NCBI RefSeq assembly: GCF_004795055.1
Contig: NZ_SSBJ01000008.1
Location: forward strand, 164,717-228,716
DNA from: Streptomyces sp. A1136
GTDB lineage: Bacteria > Actinomycetota > Actinomycetes > Streptomycetales > Streptomycetaceae
Direction: 5' to 3'
Length of the DNA: 64,000 nucleotides
Shown here: piece after piece, positions 52,989 to 61,951 of the stretch
How positions within the stretch are numbered: position 1 is the stretch's first letter
How the letters are laid out: each line of letters opens with the position of its first letter
The notes under the pieces: generated by a model
What the model was told of the DNA's origin: nothing
Database searches by the model: none
Seen by the model: the letters and a program-made list of their open reading frames with translations, nothing else
Made by a program: the position numbers and the translations under genes

Positions 52989-54061
52989 GGCCGGCTCCCT
53001 TCGCGAGGCGGCGCTCCGGTGGAGGCCCGCACCAGCAGCTCGGTGGGCAGGGTGGTGATGCGGCCCGGCGGCGCGGGTCTGCGACCGGTGACCAACTGGG
53101 CCGCGAGCACGCCCGCCTCGCGCAACGGGACTCTGACGGTGGTGAGGGCCGGTGCGGTGTCCACGCTGAACGGCAGGTCGTCGAAGCCGGCGACGGACAC
53201 GTCCTCGGGGATGCGTATCCCGGCTTCCCCCAGGGCGGCGGCCACACCCACGGCGACGGTGTCGTTGGCCGCCGCGACGGCCGTGAAGGGTCTCCCCCGG
53301 CGAAGCAGTTCCCGGGCGGCGTCGTAGCCCGCGGCGCGCTCGAAGCCGGCGTGCAGGGTGAGAGGGGCGCAGGCGTCGAGCAATGTGGGGTCGTGCCGTC
53401 GCAGCGCGGCGGTGTGTCCTGCGAGCCGCTCCCGGGTGGTGCTCAGGCCCGGCGGCCCGGCGACATAGGCGATGTGTCGATGGCCCAGGGTCAGGAGGTG
53501 TTCGGCGAGGCGGAAGGCTCCTCCGTGGTCGTCGAACATGACGGTGGCGACGGGCAGTGCGGCGGGTACCGCAAGCGCGGGTCTCCCGCACAGCACCACG
53601 GGGGTGCCGGCGAGAGCCATCCGGCCGATGCGTGCGGTGAGCGCGGTGCTGTGCTCCGGTTCCTCGACCGCCCCGCCCGTCAGGACGACCCCGCCCGCCC
53701 GCTGGCCCTCCAGCAGGGTGAGGTAGTCCAGTTCGGCCGAGGGAGAGCCCTCGGTGTTGCAGACGACGGCGAGCCTGCGGCCGCCTCCGTGACCGGCCGG
53801 CGCGAGCGCCTTCTGCAGGGAGCCGGCGAGAATGCCGAAGAAGCTGTCGGCGACATCGTGGACGATCACGCCCACGAGGTCCGAGGTGGCGGCCGCGAGG
53901 GCCCGGGCCGGACCGTTGGCGATGTACCCGAGTTCCTCGACGGCCCGTTCCACCCGGGTCCGGGTGCCCCCGGCCACCGGGTGTCCGCCGTTGAGTACAC
54001 GCGAGACCGTGGCGGGCGAGACGCCCGCGTGCGCCGCGACCTCGGCGAGAGTCACCGCCAT
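52985..54061 (-). CDS. LacI-family transcriptional regulator
   Basis: A 358-residue regulator with the classical LacI helix-turn-helix and hinge (VTLAEVAAHAGVSPATVSRVLNGGHPVAGGTRTRVERAVEELGYIANGPARALA). The sugar-binding core follows (DLVGVIVHDVADSFFGILAGSLQ, HLLTLGHRHIAYVAGPP, AVAAANDTVAVGVAAALGEAGIRIPEDVSVAGFDD). AAGGAGGGG precedes the ATG. It is divergent from the Gfo/Idh cluster across a region with two perfect GAAAGCGCTTTC operators. Confidence 0.93.
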   Translation of the reverse strand: MAVTLAEVAAHAGVSPATVSRVLNGGHPVAGGTRTRVERAVEELGYIANGPARALAAATSDLVGVIVHDVADSFFGILAGSLQKALAPAGHGGGRRLAVVCNTEGSPSAELDYLTLLEGQRAGGVVLTGGAVEEPEHSTALTARIGRMALAGTPVVLCGRPALAVPAALPVATVMFDDHGGAFRLAEHLLTLGHRHIAYVAGPPGLSTTRERLAGHTAALRRHDPTLLDACAPLTLHAGFERAAGYDAARELLRRGRPFTAVAAANDTVAVGVAAALGEAGIRIPEDVSVAGFDDLPFSVDTAPALTTVRVPLREAGVLAAQLVTGRRPAPPGRITTLPTELLVRASTGAPPREGSRP

Positions 54062-54141
54062 GTCACACCCCTCCTTCTGCCCGTGCGCTCGGTGGCCGGG
54101 CCGTCGTCCCATCCGTCGTGATCTCAAGTCTGCCCCATTCA

Positions 54142-54221
54142 GAAAGCGCTTTCCATCACTCGTACGGGTGTTGTGCGCCAGCACCTTCCGCTCCTAGCCT
54201 GGTGGGAGTGAAAGCGCTTTC
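54142..54221. promoter_or_regulatory. Paired LacI operators between divergent operons
   Basis: GAAAGCGCTTTC, a perfect 12-base palindrome with the central CG typical of LacI/GalR sites, occurs at 54142-54153 and again at 54210-54221. Centre spacing is 68 bases, close to 6.5 turns. A third partial copy, TGCGCTTTCC, follows at 54224. Both operons probably respond to the LacI protein encoded alongside. Confidence 0.75.
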
Positions 54222-54278
54222 CATGCGCTTTCCCCGCAGCTTTCCGACCCGTTGGGCGTGACGCACAGGAGGGGACCC

Positions 54279-55460
54279 GTGGAAGACAACGCAGTCGACA
54301 AGGCGCATCGGTCGACACGAACGATCAGGATCGCGATGAACGGCGTGACCGGCCGGATGGGATACCGCCAGCACCTGGTGCGCTCGCTCCTCGCACTGCG
54401 GGAACAGGGAGGACTCGACCTCGGGGACGGCACCGTGCTCTGGCCCGAGCCGGTCCTGGTCGGGCGGCGGGAGGCAGCCCTGAGGGCCATCGCCGACCGG
54501 CACGGGCTCGAACACATCAGTACCGATCTGACGGAGGTGCTGGCCGATCCGGAGGTGGAGGTCTACTTCGACGCGCAGGTGACCGGCGCCCGGGAGGCGG
54601 CCGTCCGTCAGGCCCTCTCGGCGGGCAAGCACGTCTACTGCGAAAAGCCCACCGCCCTCTCCTTCCCGGCCTCCCTGGAGCTGGCGCGGTTGGCGGAGGC
54701 GGTCGGAGTCAGACACGGCGTGGTCCAGGACAAGCTGTTCCTGCCGGGGCTGCTGAAGCTGAGGCGGTTGATCGAGGGCGGCTTCTTCGGGGAGATCCTT
54801 TCCGTGCGGGGGGAGTTCGGGTACTGGGTGTTCGAAGGGGACTGGCAGCAGGCCCAGCGGCCGTCCTGGAACTACCGCGCGCAGGAAGGCGGCGGCATCA
54901 CCGCCGACATGTTCCCGCACTGGGAGTACCTGCTGCACGAGCTCTTCGGCCGGGTGCGCTCGGTGCAGGCCCTCACCCGTACCCACATCGGCCGCCGATG
55001 GGACGAGGAGGGCAAGCCGTACGAGGCCACCGCGGACGACGCGGTCTACGGCGTCTTCGAACTGGAGGGCGGCGCGGTCGCGCAGATCAACTCTTCCTGG
55101 GCCGTCCGCGTCCACCGCGACGAACTGCTGGAGTTGCAGGTGGACGGGACGCACGGCTCGGCGGTCGCGGGCCTGCGTGATTGCCGCATCCAGCATCGGG
55201 CGGCGACTCCCAAGCCCGTGTGGAATCCGGATCTTCCCCAGACGGAGTCCTTCCGCGCCCAGTGGCAGGAGGTCCCCGACAACACACCGGCGGACAACGG
55301 GTTCAAGACCCAGTGGGAACTGTTCCTGCGCCACGTCGTCCGGGACGAGCCCTGGCGATGGGACCTCCTGGCCGGGGCGCGCGGGGTGCAACTGGCCGAA
55401 CTCGGACTTCGGTCCTCGGCGCAGGGTCGTCGAATCCAGGTGCCGGAGGTGGCCTTGTGA
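54279..55460 (+). CDS. Gfo/Idh/MocA-family oxidoreductase
   Basis: A 393-residue NAD(P)-dependent sugar dehydrogenase. The N-terminal Rossmann fold begins RIAMNGVTGRMGYRQHLVRSLL (GxxGRMG type), and CEKPTALS near residue 125 is the diagnostic EKP motif. The C-terminal domain includes FGEILSVRGEFGYWVFEG and GGGITADMFPHWEYLLHELFG, with catalytic-type Asp and His. GTG 54279 is chosen because AGGAGGGG lies 5 bases upstream. First gene of a LacI-controlled operon; its stop overlaps the DUF993 start (TTGTGA). Confidence 0.9.
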   Translation: MEDNAVDKAHRSTRTIRIAMNGVTGRMGYRQHLVRSLLALREQGGLDLGDGTVLWPEPVLVGRREAALRAIADRHGLEHISTDLTEVLADPEVEVYFDAQVTGAREAAVRQALSAGKHVYCEKPTALSFPASLELARLAEAVGVRHGVVQDKLFLPGLLKLRRLIEGGFFGEILSVRGEFGYWVFEGDWQQAQRPSWNYRAQEGGGITADMFPHWEYLLHELFGRVRSVQALTRTHIGRRWDEEGKPYEATADDAVYGVFELEGGAVAQINSSWAVRVHRDELLELQVDGTHGSAVAGLRDCRIQHRAATPKPVWNPDLPQTESFRAQWQEVPDNTPADNGFKTQWELFLRHVVRDEPWRWDLLAGARGVQLAELGLRSSAQGRRIQVPEVAL

Positions 55461-56617
55461 ACGCCATCCTCCTGCCCACCTCGGAGGGCGGGTACCGCTC
55501 GTACCGACCCAACCCCGACCCCCTGCCGCCATTGACCTGCGGGCCGGCCCGGAGTCGGACGTTCTACGCGGCGGCGCATGTCGTCGCCGACCCACGCGCC
55601 GCCTGCGCCGAAGCCGGGACCGAGGTGGACTGGGAGGCCACGTCGGCCTTCCGGCACCGGCTGTGGGCGCAGGGGCTGGGGGTCGCGGAGGCCATGGACA
55701 CGGCGCAGCGCGGGACGGGCCTGGACTGGCCGGGCGCGGCCGAGCTGATCCGCCGCTCCGCGGCCGAGGCCCGCGCGGTGGGAGGCCGGATCGTCTGCGG
55801 CGCCGGGACCGACCAGCTGACGGCGGCCGGGACCTACTCGATCAGCGAGGTCATCGCGGCGTACGAAGAGCAGCTCGCGCACAGCGAGGCCTGCGGGGCG
55901 CCGGTCGTACTGATGGCCTCCCGGGCTCTCGCGAGGGCTGCCCGGGGACCGGAGGACTATCTGGAGGTCTACGGGGAGTTGCTCCGGCAGAGCGCCGGAC
56001 CCGTCGTGCTGCACTGGTTGGGCCCGATGTTCGATCCGGAACTGGCCGGCTACTGGGGCCACGACGACCCGGACGAGGCCACCGAGGTCTTCTTGAAGAT
56101 CATCGCCGAGTATCCCGGGAAAGTGGACGGGATCAAGGTCTCGTTGCTGGACGCAGACCGGGAGATGGGCATCCGGCGCCGGCTGCCGGCCGACGTCCGC
56201 TGCTACACGGGCGACGACCACCACTATCCGGAACTGATCGGCGGGGACGGCGAACGCGCGAGCGACGCCATGTTGGGCATCTTCGATCCGATCGCACCGG
56301 TCGCGGCGCGCGCGGCACGGGCACTGGACCGTGGCGATCCGGTGGCCTTTCGCGCGCAGCTGGATCCCACCGTGACCCTCGCGCGGCACCTGTTCTCCGC
56401 TCCGACGCGCCACTACAAGACGGGGGTGGTCCTTCTGGCCTGGCTGGCGGGTTTCCAGGAGCACTTCACGATGCTGGGTGGGCACCAGTCGGCGCGCTCA
56501 CTCCCCCATCTGGCCACGGCCTACGAACTGGCCGACCGGCTGGGTCTCTTCCCCGATCCGGAGCTCGCCCAGGCCCGAATGCGGCAGCTGTTCTCCGTGT
56601 ACGGGGTGGCGTCGTGA
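55457..56617 (+). CDS. DUF993 dihydrodipicolinate-synthase-like aldolase
   Basis: A 386-residue TIM barrel of the DUF993 family, related to the N-acetylneuraminate lyase/dihydrodipicolinate synthase class I aldolases. The presumptive Schiff-base Lys is in DGIKVSLLD near residue 228, after VVLHWLGPMFDPELAGYWG and before YTGDDHHYPELIGG. The real substrate of the family is not established. The GTG overlaps the preceding stop and its own stop overlaps the next start, so three enzymes are made together. Confidence 0.88.
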   Translation: MNAILLPTSEGGYRSYRPNPDPLPPLTCGPARSRTFYAAAHVVADPRAACAEAGTEVDWEATSAFRHRLWAQGLGVAEAMDTAQRGTGLDWPGAAELIRRSAAEARAVGGRIVCGAGTDQLTAAGTYSISEVIAAYEEQLAHSEACGAPVVLMASRALARAARGPEDYLEVYGELLRQSAGPVVLHWLGPMFDPELAGYWGHDDPDEATEVFLKIIAEYPGKVDGIKVSLLDADREMGIRRRLPADVRCYTGDDHHYPELIGGDGERASDAMLGIFDPIAPVAARAARALDRGDPVAFRAQLDPTVTLARHLFSAPTRHYKTGVVLLAWLAGFQEHFTMLGGHQSARSLPHLATAYELADRLGLFPDPELAQARMRQLFSVYGVAS

Positions 56618-57453
56618 ACCGCGAGCCGACTCCCGCCCGGTTCAGCCTCAACCAGGAGACGATCCGGCAGTGGTCGCTCCCCGAACTGGTGCGCGGCTGC
56701 ACGGAGGCCGGGGTGGGGGCAGTGGGCCTGTGGCGTGAGCCGGTACGGAAGTTCGGGGTCCGGCAGACGGCGAAGCTGATCGCCGGGGCGGGGTTGCGCG
56801 TCAGCTCGCTCTGCCGGGGAGGGTTCTTCACGGCCGCCGACCCGGTGGGACGAACCGCGGCCCTGGAGGACAACCGGCGGGCCGTCGAGGAGGCCGCCGA
56901 ACTCGGGGCGGACGTTCTGGTCCTGGTCTCGGGCGGACTGCCCGCCGGGGACCGGGACCTGATCGCCGCGCGTGATCGGATCGTCGACGTCCTGGGCGAG
57001 TTGACGCCGTGGGCCGCCGCCCACGGGGTGCGGTTGGGCATCGAAGCACTCCATCCGATGTTCGCCGCGGACCGCTGTGTGGTCTCCACCCTGGGCCAAG
57101 CCCTGGACCTGGCCGAGCGGTTCCCCGCGGAGCGGGTGGGGGTGGTGGTGGACGCCTACCACCTGTGGTGGGACGAACGGCTCCCGGCGCAACTGGGCCG
57201 GGCCGGGGCGGGCGGGCGCATCGTGTCGGTCCAGGTGGCCGATTGGGTGACCCCCCTCCCCGAAGGGGTGCTGATGGGCCGGGGTCAACTCGGGGACGGG
57301 TGTATCGATCTTCGGGGCTTGCGCGAGCTGACCGACGAGGCGGGATATCACGGGCCGATCGAGGTGGAGATCTTCCGACCGGGGCTGTGGGCCCGGGAGG
57401 GATCGGAAGTACTGCGGGAGGTGATCGAGCGCTATCGCCGGCATGTCGCATGA
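56614..57453 (+). CDS. Sugar phosphate isomerase/epimerase-family TIM barrel (second)
   Basis: A 279-residue xylose-isomerase-like barrel, distinct from the first one on the other strand. Metal-site residues are seen in LGIEALHPMFAADRC (Glu and His), VGVVVDAYHLWWD (Asp and His), VSVQVADWVTP, and the terminal IEVEIFRPG (Glu). The GTG overlaps the DUF993 stop by four bases. It should act on the same compound as the Gfo/Idh enzyme and DUF993 protein. Confidence 0.88.
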   Translation: MNREPTPARFSLNQETIRQWSLPELVRGCTEAGVGAVGLWREPVRKFGVRQTAKLIAGAGLRVSSLCRGGFFTAADPVGRTAALEDNRRAVEEAAELGADVLVLVSGGLPAGDRDLIAARDRIVDVLGELTPWAAAHGVRLGIEALHPMFAADRCVVSTLGQALDLAERFPAERVGVVVDAYHLWWDERLPAQLGRAGAGGRIVSVQVADWVTPLPEGVLMGRGQLGDGCIDLRGLRELTDEAGYHGPIEVEIFRPGLWAREGSEVLREVIERYRRHVA

Positions 57454-57570
57454 GGTGGGGACGGCGGTACCGCCGGAGCCGACCGTGCGGTGAGGACCAG
57501 CACCAAGGAACGAACGGTGGGGGGCCGTAGCAGGCGGACCAGACGGTGAGTGTCGGAAAAGGAGAATGCG

Positions 57571-59994
57571 ATGACGGACCCATGGAGTCGGCGCGCCTTC
57601 CTCTCCACGGCGGGCGGAGGGGCGTTGTGGCTCGGCGTCCCCCAGGCACGTGCCGGGACCGGACCGGTCGCAGGCACGGACACGGACACGGACACGTACG
57701 AAACGATGCGCTCGGTCTGGCGGGGGCTCAGTCTGGGGGGCGGATTCCCCGTGACGAGTGAGCCGTTCCGGTCGCGGCTCACCGAGCTCGGTGACCAGGC
57801 CGAGGGTTGGCGGGCCACGATGGCTCCGGCGCCCCGAGCGCTCTGGCCCGATCTGGGGTTCGCCACCGACCCCGAGAAAATGATGCTGAGCTACTTCCGG
57901 CTGCGCACGATGGCGGAGGCTCTCGTCCGGCCCGGCACCGGGCACACCGGCGAGGCCGCACTGCGCACGGCGCTGCTGACCGGGTTCGACCACCTGCGAA
58001 CGGAGGCCTACCACGCGGGGCAAGTGTCGTACGGCAACTGGTACTGCTGGCAGATCGGAGCCCCGCAGGCGCTGCTCGACCTGTGCGTTCTGCTCCAAGC
58101 GGACCTGTCACCCGCCCAACTCGCCGACTCCTGCGCGGCGGTCGACCACTTCGTGCCCGACTCCGCCGTCGCCTCCTACAGCGGGACGAGTACGGGAGCG
58201 AACCGGGTGGACCTCTGCCGGGTGCTGGCCCTGCGCGGTGTGGTCGGCGCCGAGCCGGCGAAGATCGCTCTCGCCCGGGACGCGCTCGCGCCGGTCTTCC
58301 CGTACGTCTCCTCCGGTGACGGCCTCTACCGGGACGGTTCCTTCGTCCAGCACACCTGGGTGCCCTATACGGGGACCTACGGCGCGGTCCTGCTCGGCGG
58401 ACTCGGCATGCTGTTCGCCCTGCTGCGGCAGACCCCCTGGGAGGTGACCGACCCCGGCACGCGGATCGTGTTCGACGCCGTCGAGCGGGCTTGGGCGCCG
58501 TTCCTCTTCAACGGGCTGATCATGGACGCAGTGTCCGGCCGGGCGATCAGCCGCGGCGTGTCCGCGCTGGACGCACGGCATGTCCAGCAGGACGACCACG
58601 GACGGGGTCACGCGGTGCTGGCCGCGATCCTGCTGCTGGCGGAGGGAGCGGGCAGCGCGGAGCGGGCCCGCTGGCGGGGGTTGGTCAAGGGGTGGATGTC
58701 CCGGGCCTACTACAGCCCGCCCATGGCGGATCGCGGCATGGGGCTGTCCGCCCTGGCCCGACTGGCGGAGGTGGAGGCCGATACGACGGTGGCCGCGCTG
58801 CCCGAGCCGGTCGGTCACCGGCTGTTCGCGTCGATGGACCGCGCCACGCACCGGCGGCCGGGTTGGGCCGCCTCGCTCTCCATGGCGTCACAGCGGATCG
58901 CCCACTACGAGACGGGCAACGGCGAGAACCTGCGCGGGTGGCACACCGGGAGCGGGATGCTCGCCTGGTGGGGATCCACCTACGGCAACGGCCAGTACTC
59001 GGACGCGTTCTGGCCCACGGTGGACCCCTACCGACTGCCCGGGATCACCGTCTCGCGTCGGGCGCTCGCCGACGGCGCGGGAGGAGACTGGGGAGCCTCG
59101 CGGCCGGACGCGGTGTGGGTGGGCGGCTCGACGGACGGGGAGTTCGCGTCGATCGGTCAGCACCTGCGGGGCCTGGGCAGCACGCTGACCGCCCGGAAGT
59201 CGTGGTTCTTCCTCGCGGACACGGTCGTCTGCCTGGGCGCGGGGATCACCTCGACGGACGGAGTGCCGGTCGAGTCGGTCATCGACAACCGCAACCTGGG
59301 TGCGGCCGGCACGCACGCCCTCACCGTCGGCGGCGCGGTACAGCCGGCCGCCCTGGGCTGGTCGGCCTCGTTCCCCTCCCCCGGCTGGGCGCACCTGGCC
59401 GGATTCGGCGGATACGTGATGTCGGGATCCGGCTCGGGATCGGGATCGTTCAAGGCGTTGCGGGAGGCGCGCACCGGCCGGTGGAGCGACATCAACCGGG
59501 GCAGCGTCTCCACCGCGCTGACGCGGCGCTACCTCACCCTCTGGTACGACCACGGTACGAATCCGGTGGCCGCCGGGTACGCCTATCAGCTGCTCCCGGG
59601 AGCCACGGCGGCGCAGACGGCCGCGCGGGCCGCCTCCACGGACTGGCTGCGGGTACTCGCCAACAGCGAAGCCGCCCAGGGGGTGGGCGTGGGCGCGTTG
59701 GGCTTCACGGGTGTCAACTTCTGGCAGACGGGGCGGGTCGGCGCGTTGGAGGCGAGCGGCGCGTGTTCGGTGACGGTGCGGGAGAGATCCGACGGCACCG
59801 CCGTCCTGTCCGTCGCGGACCCGGCCAGGGCGCTGACGGCCCTGACCGTGGCGTGGGACCGGCCCGTGTCCTCGGTCCTGTCCCTTCCGCCGAGCGTGTT
59901 GTCGGCGGAGACGGGCGCCCGGCTGAGACTCAACTTCGCGGACCTCAGGGGTGCGGCCGGAGCCGGCCAGGAGGTGGTGGTCCGCCTGGGCTGA
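57571..59994 (+). CDS. Tat-exported polysaccharide lyase family 8
   Basis: An 807-residue secreted lyase related to hyaluronate, chondroitin AC and xanthan lyases, which cleave uronate-containing chains by beta-elimination. The signal has the twin-arginine motif SRRAFLST. In the alpha/alpha toroid, NWYCWQIGAPQ near 155 supplies the catalytic Asn, and VQHTWVPYTGTYG near 261-272 the catalytic His and Tyr; GRAISRGVSA supplies Arg. The beta-sandwich fills the C-terminal half. AAGGAG precedes ATG 57571. It lies 117 bases after the LacI-controlled isomerase, so its unsaturated products may feed that cluster. Confidence 0.92.
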   Translation: MTDPWSRRAFLSTAGGGALWLGVPQARAGTGPVAGTDTDTDTYETMRSVWRGLSLGGGFPVTSEPFRSRLTELGDQAEGWRATMAPAPRALWPDLGFATDPEKMMLSYFRLRTMAEALVRPGTGHTGEAALRTALLTGFDHLRTEAYHAGQVSYGNWYCWQIGAPQALLDLCVLLQADLSPAQLADSCAAVDHFVPDSAVASYSGTSTGANRVDLCRVLALRGVVGAEPAKIALARDALAPVFPYVSSGDGLYRDGSFVQHTWVPYTGTYGAVLLGGLGMLFALLRQTPWEVTDPGTRIVFDAVERAWAPFLFNGLIMDAVSGRAISRGVSALDARHVQQDDHGRGHAVLAAILLLAEGAGSAERARWRGLVKGWMSRAYYSPPMADRGMGLSALARLAEVEADTTVAALPEPVGHRLFASMDRATHRRPGWAASLSMASQRIAHYETGNGENLRGWHTGSGMLAWWGSTYGNGQYSDAFWPTVDPYRLPGITVSRRALADGAGGDWGASRPDAVWVGGSTDGEFASIGQHLRGLGSTLTARKSWFFLADTVVCLGAGITSTDGVPVESVIDNRNLGAAGTHALTVGGAVQPAALGWSASFPSPGWAHLAGFGGYVMSGSGSGSGSFKALREARTGRWSDINRGSVSTALTRRYLTLWYDHGTNPVAAGYAYQLLPGATAAQTAARAASTDWLRVLANSEAAQGVGVGALGFTGVNFWQTGRVGALEASGACSVTVRERSDGTAVLSVADPARALTALTVAWDRPVSSVLSLPPSVLSAETGARLRLNFADLRGAAGAGQEVVVRLG

Positions 59995-60110
59995 CACGGC
60001 GCCACGGGGCCTGCGATGCGCCGCGACACCCCGGTGCGGTTCCTTACGCGGCAAGGGTGAGCACGATGTCACCGCGCCCCGCGCCGCGCCTTCGAGTTCT
60101 CCCCGCGGCC

Positions 60111-60315
60111 GTCGCGGGGCGGTACGGCCCGTCGCGGGGCGGTACGGCCCGTCGCGGGGCGGGAGCGGGCGCGGGCAGGCACGGCCCGTCGCAGGGCGGT
60201 AGGGCGACCTCGGCGCGGCACAGCCCGTCGCGGGGCGGTACGGCCCGTCGCGGTGCGGCACAGCCCGTCGCGGGGTGGTAGGGCGACCTCGGCGCGGCGC
60301 GGGCCGTCGCGGGGC
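60111..60315. repeat. 20-bp-period GC repeat array
   Basis: Eight copies of GTCGCGGGGCGG-type units start at 60111, 60131, 60151, 60188, 60228, 60248, 60268 and 60306, spaced mostly 20 or 40 bases apart. Longer blocks containing AGGGCGACCTCGGCGCGGC recur 80 bases apart (60200 and 60280). The array fills the space between the PL8 gene and the next promoter; no gene is seen in this gap. Confidence 0.75.
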
Positions 60316-60342
60316 GGTAGGGCGGGCTCGGGGCAGGTGGCA

Positions 60343-60348
60343 TAGCGT
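60343..60348 (+). promoter_or_regulatory. Leaderless promoter -10 box
   Basis: TAGCGT matches TAnnnT and lies 8 bases before the ATG at 60356. The gene has no ribosome site, which supports a leaderless transcript. Confidence 0.4.
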
Positions 60349-60355
60349 TCCCCGC

Positions 60356-61951
60356 ATGGAACAGGAGCAGACGGCCGGGGTGGCCGACGGTGCGGGGAGG
60401 CGGCGGTTCCTGGTGATCGCCGCGACGGGGGCTGCCGCCGCCGGGCTGGGGACGCTGACGGGCTGCGGCGGCGGCGCCACTCCCGAGGGGCCGCGGCCCA
60501 GTGGCTCGGCCTCCGCCGCGGCGAGCGCGGTGCGGGGGTTCGACGTCAAGGCCGAGAACGCCCGGCCCGGGAACGCCGACTGGCGCGTGACGAACCCCGG
60601 ACCGGCCCGGGCCATCGAGGGCTTCGCCGACAAGGTCAGCGTCCTGCAGGGAGAATCGTTTGGCCTGCATGTGTCCACCACCGCGCCCCGCTTCACCGTC
60701 TCCGCCTACCGCATGGGTTGGTACGGCGGCGCCCGGGCCCGGCTGGTGTGGCGTTCGCAGGCCCTGACGGGCGTCCGACAGCCCGAGCACACCGTCGAGC
60801 CCACGACGCGCATGGTCCGCGCCCCCTGGGCCCGCACCGCCACGGTCGACACGAAGGACTGGCCCGAGGGCTGTTACCTCCTGCGGCTCGACGCGCAGGG
60901 CGGCGAGGGACGACGCTTCGTACCGCTCACCGTCCGCTCGGCGGCCACGACCGGGCGCACCGTCATCGTGAACGCGGTCGCCACCTGGCAGGCCTACAAC
61001 CGCTGGGGTGGCTACGGCAGCTACGACGGCCCGAACGGCGGGTACGCCACCCGCTCGCTGGCCGTGACCTTCGACCGGCCGTACGAATACGACGACGGGG
61101 CGGGGCTCTTCCTGGTGTACGAGGCGCCGCTGATCGCCTTGGCCGAGCGGCTCGGCATCCCCCTCGCCTACGCGACGACCACCGATGTCGCGCGTGACAA
61201 GCGGCTGCTGGAGGGGGCGGCCGCGGTGTTGTCGCTCGGGCACGACGAGTACTGGTCGCCGGAGCAGCGGGCGCACTTCACCGCCGCGCGCGACGCCGGG
61301 ACGAACATCGCCGTCCTCGGCGCCAACTGCTGCTTCCGCCGGATCCGGCTGGAGGCCTCCGACCTGGGACCGGACCGTACGGTGGTCTGCTACAAGTCCT
61401 CCTACGAGCAGGACCCGGGTTTCCGGCGCGGCCACCCCGCCACCGTGGACTTCCGTTCTCCCCCGGCGGCCGACCCGGAGAGCTCCCTGCTCGGGGTCAT
61501 CTACGACGGCTACCCGGTGGACGCCCCCTACATCGTGACCAACCCTTCCCACTGGCTGTTCGAGGGAACCGGCGTGAAGGCGGGCGACGGGTTCCCGCAC
61601 TTGGTGGGCGTGGAGTACGACAAGGTCGAGACCGGTTTCCCGACGCCCCGGCCGATCGAGATCCTCGCCCACTCCCCCGTCGTGTGCGAGGGCCGCCCCA
61701 GCCACCAGGACACGGCGTACTACACGGTCGCCGGCGGCGCCGGGGTCTTCGCCACAGGGACGATGCGCTGGGTCGAGGCGCTCGACGCGACCGGTGACGG
61801 GCGCAGCGGGGCGAACCACGGCCTGGACGCCCGCGCGGGCGCGCTGACGACGCGGGTGACCGAGAACCTCCTGCGCGTCTTCGCGGCGGGTCCGGCCGGG
61901 CGTACGCATCCCGCCAAGGACAATGTCGAGGCGGTCTACGGGCGTTCGTGA
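60356..61951 (+). CDS. Tat-exported N,N-dimethylformamidase beta-subunit-like protein
   Basis: 531 residues. The N-terminus RRRFLVIAATGAAAAGLGTLTGCGGG combines a Tat motif and a lipobox, so the protein is probably a Tat-exported lipoprotein anchored at the Cys near residue 39. The large domain contains FTVSAYRMGWYGGARARLV, TWQAYNRWGGYGSYDG, LSLGHDEYWSPEQRAHF and ANCCFRRIRL, all typical of the DmfA2-like family. Most members are not true dimethylformamidases, and the substrate is unknown. The gene is monocistronic, between a repeat array and a strong terminator. Confidence 0.85.
   Translation: MEQEQTAGVADGAGRRRFLVIAATGAAAAGLGTLTGCGGGATPEGPRPSGSASAAASAVRGFDVKAENARPGNADWRVTNPGPARAIEGFADKVSVLQGESFGLHVSTTAPRFTVSAYRMGWYGGARARLVWRSQALTGVRQPEHTVEPTTRMVRAPWARTATVDTKDWPEGCYLLRLDAQGGEGRRFVPLTVRSAATTGRTVIVNAVATWQAYNRWGGYGSYDGPNGGYATRSLAVTFDRPYEYDDGAGLFLVYEAPLIALAERLGIPLAYATTTDVARDKRLLEGAAAVLSLGHDEYWSPEQRAHFTAARDAGTNIAVLGANCCFRRIRLEASDLGPDRTVVCYKSSYEQDPGFRRGHPATVDFRSPPAADPESSLLGVIYDGYPVDAPYIVTNPSHWLFEGTGVKAGDGFPHLVGVEYDKVETGFPTPRPIEILAHSPVVCEGRPSHQDTAYYTVAGGAGVFATGTMRWVEALDATGDGRSGANHGLDARAGALTTRVTENLLRVFAAGPAGRTHPAKDNVEAVYGRS

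Noticed and set aside
60111..60315. CRISPR array or replication origin repeats
   Set aside because: Units are GC-only, irregularly spaced and not separated by unique spacers; no DnaA-box-like sequence is present.
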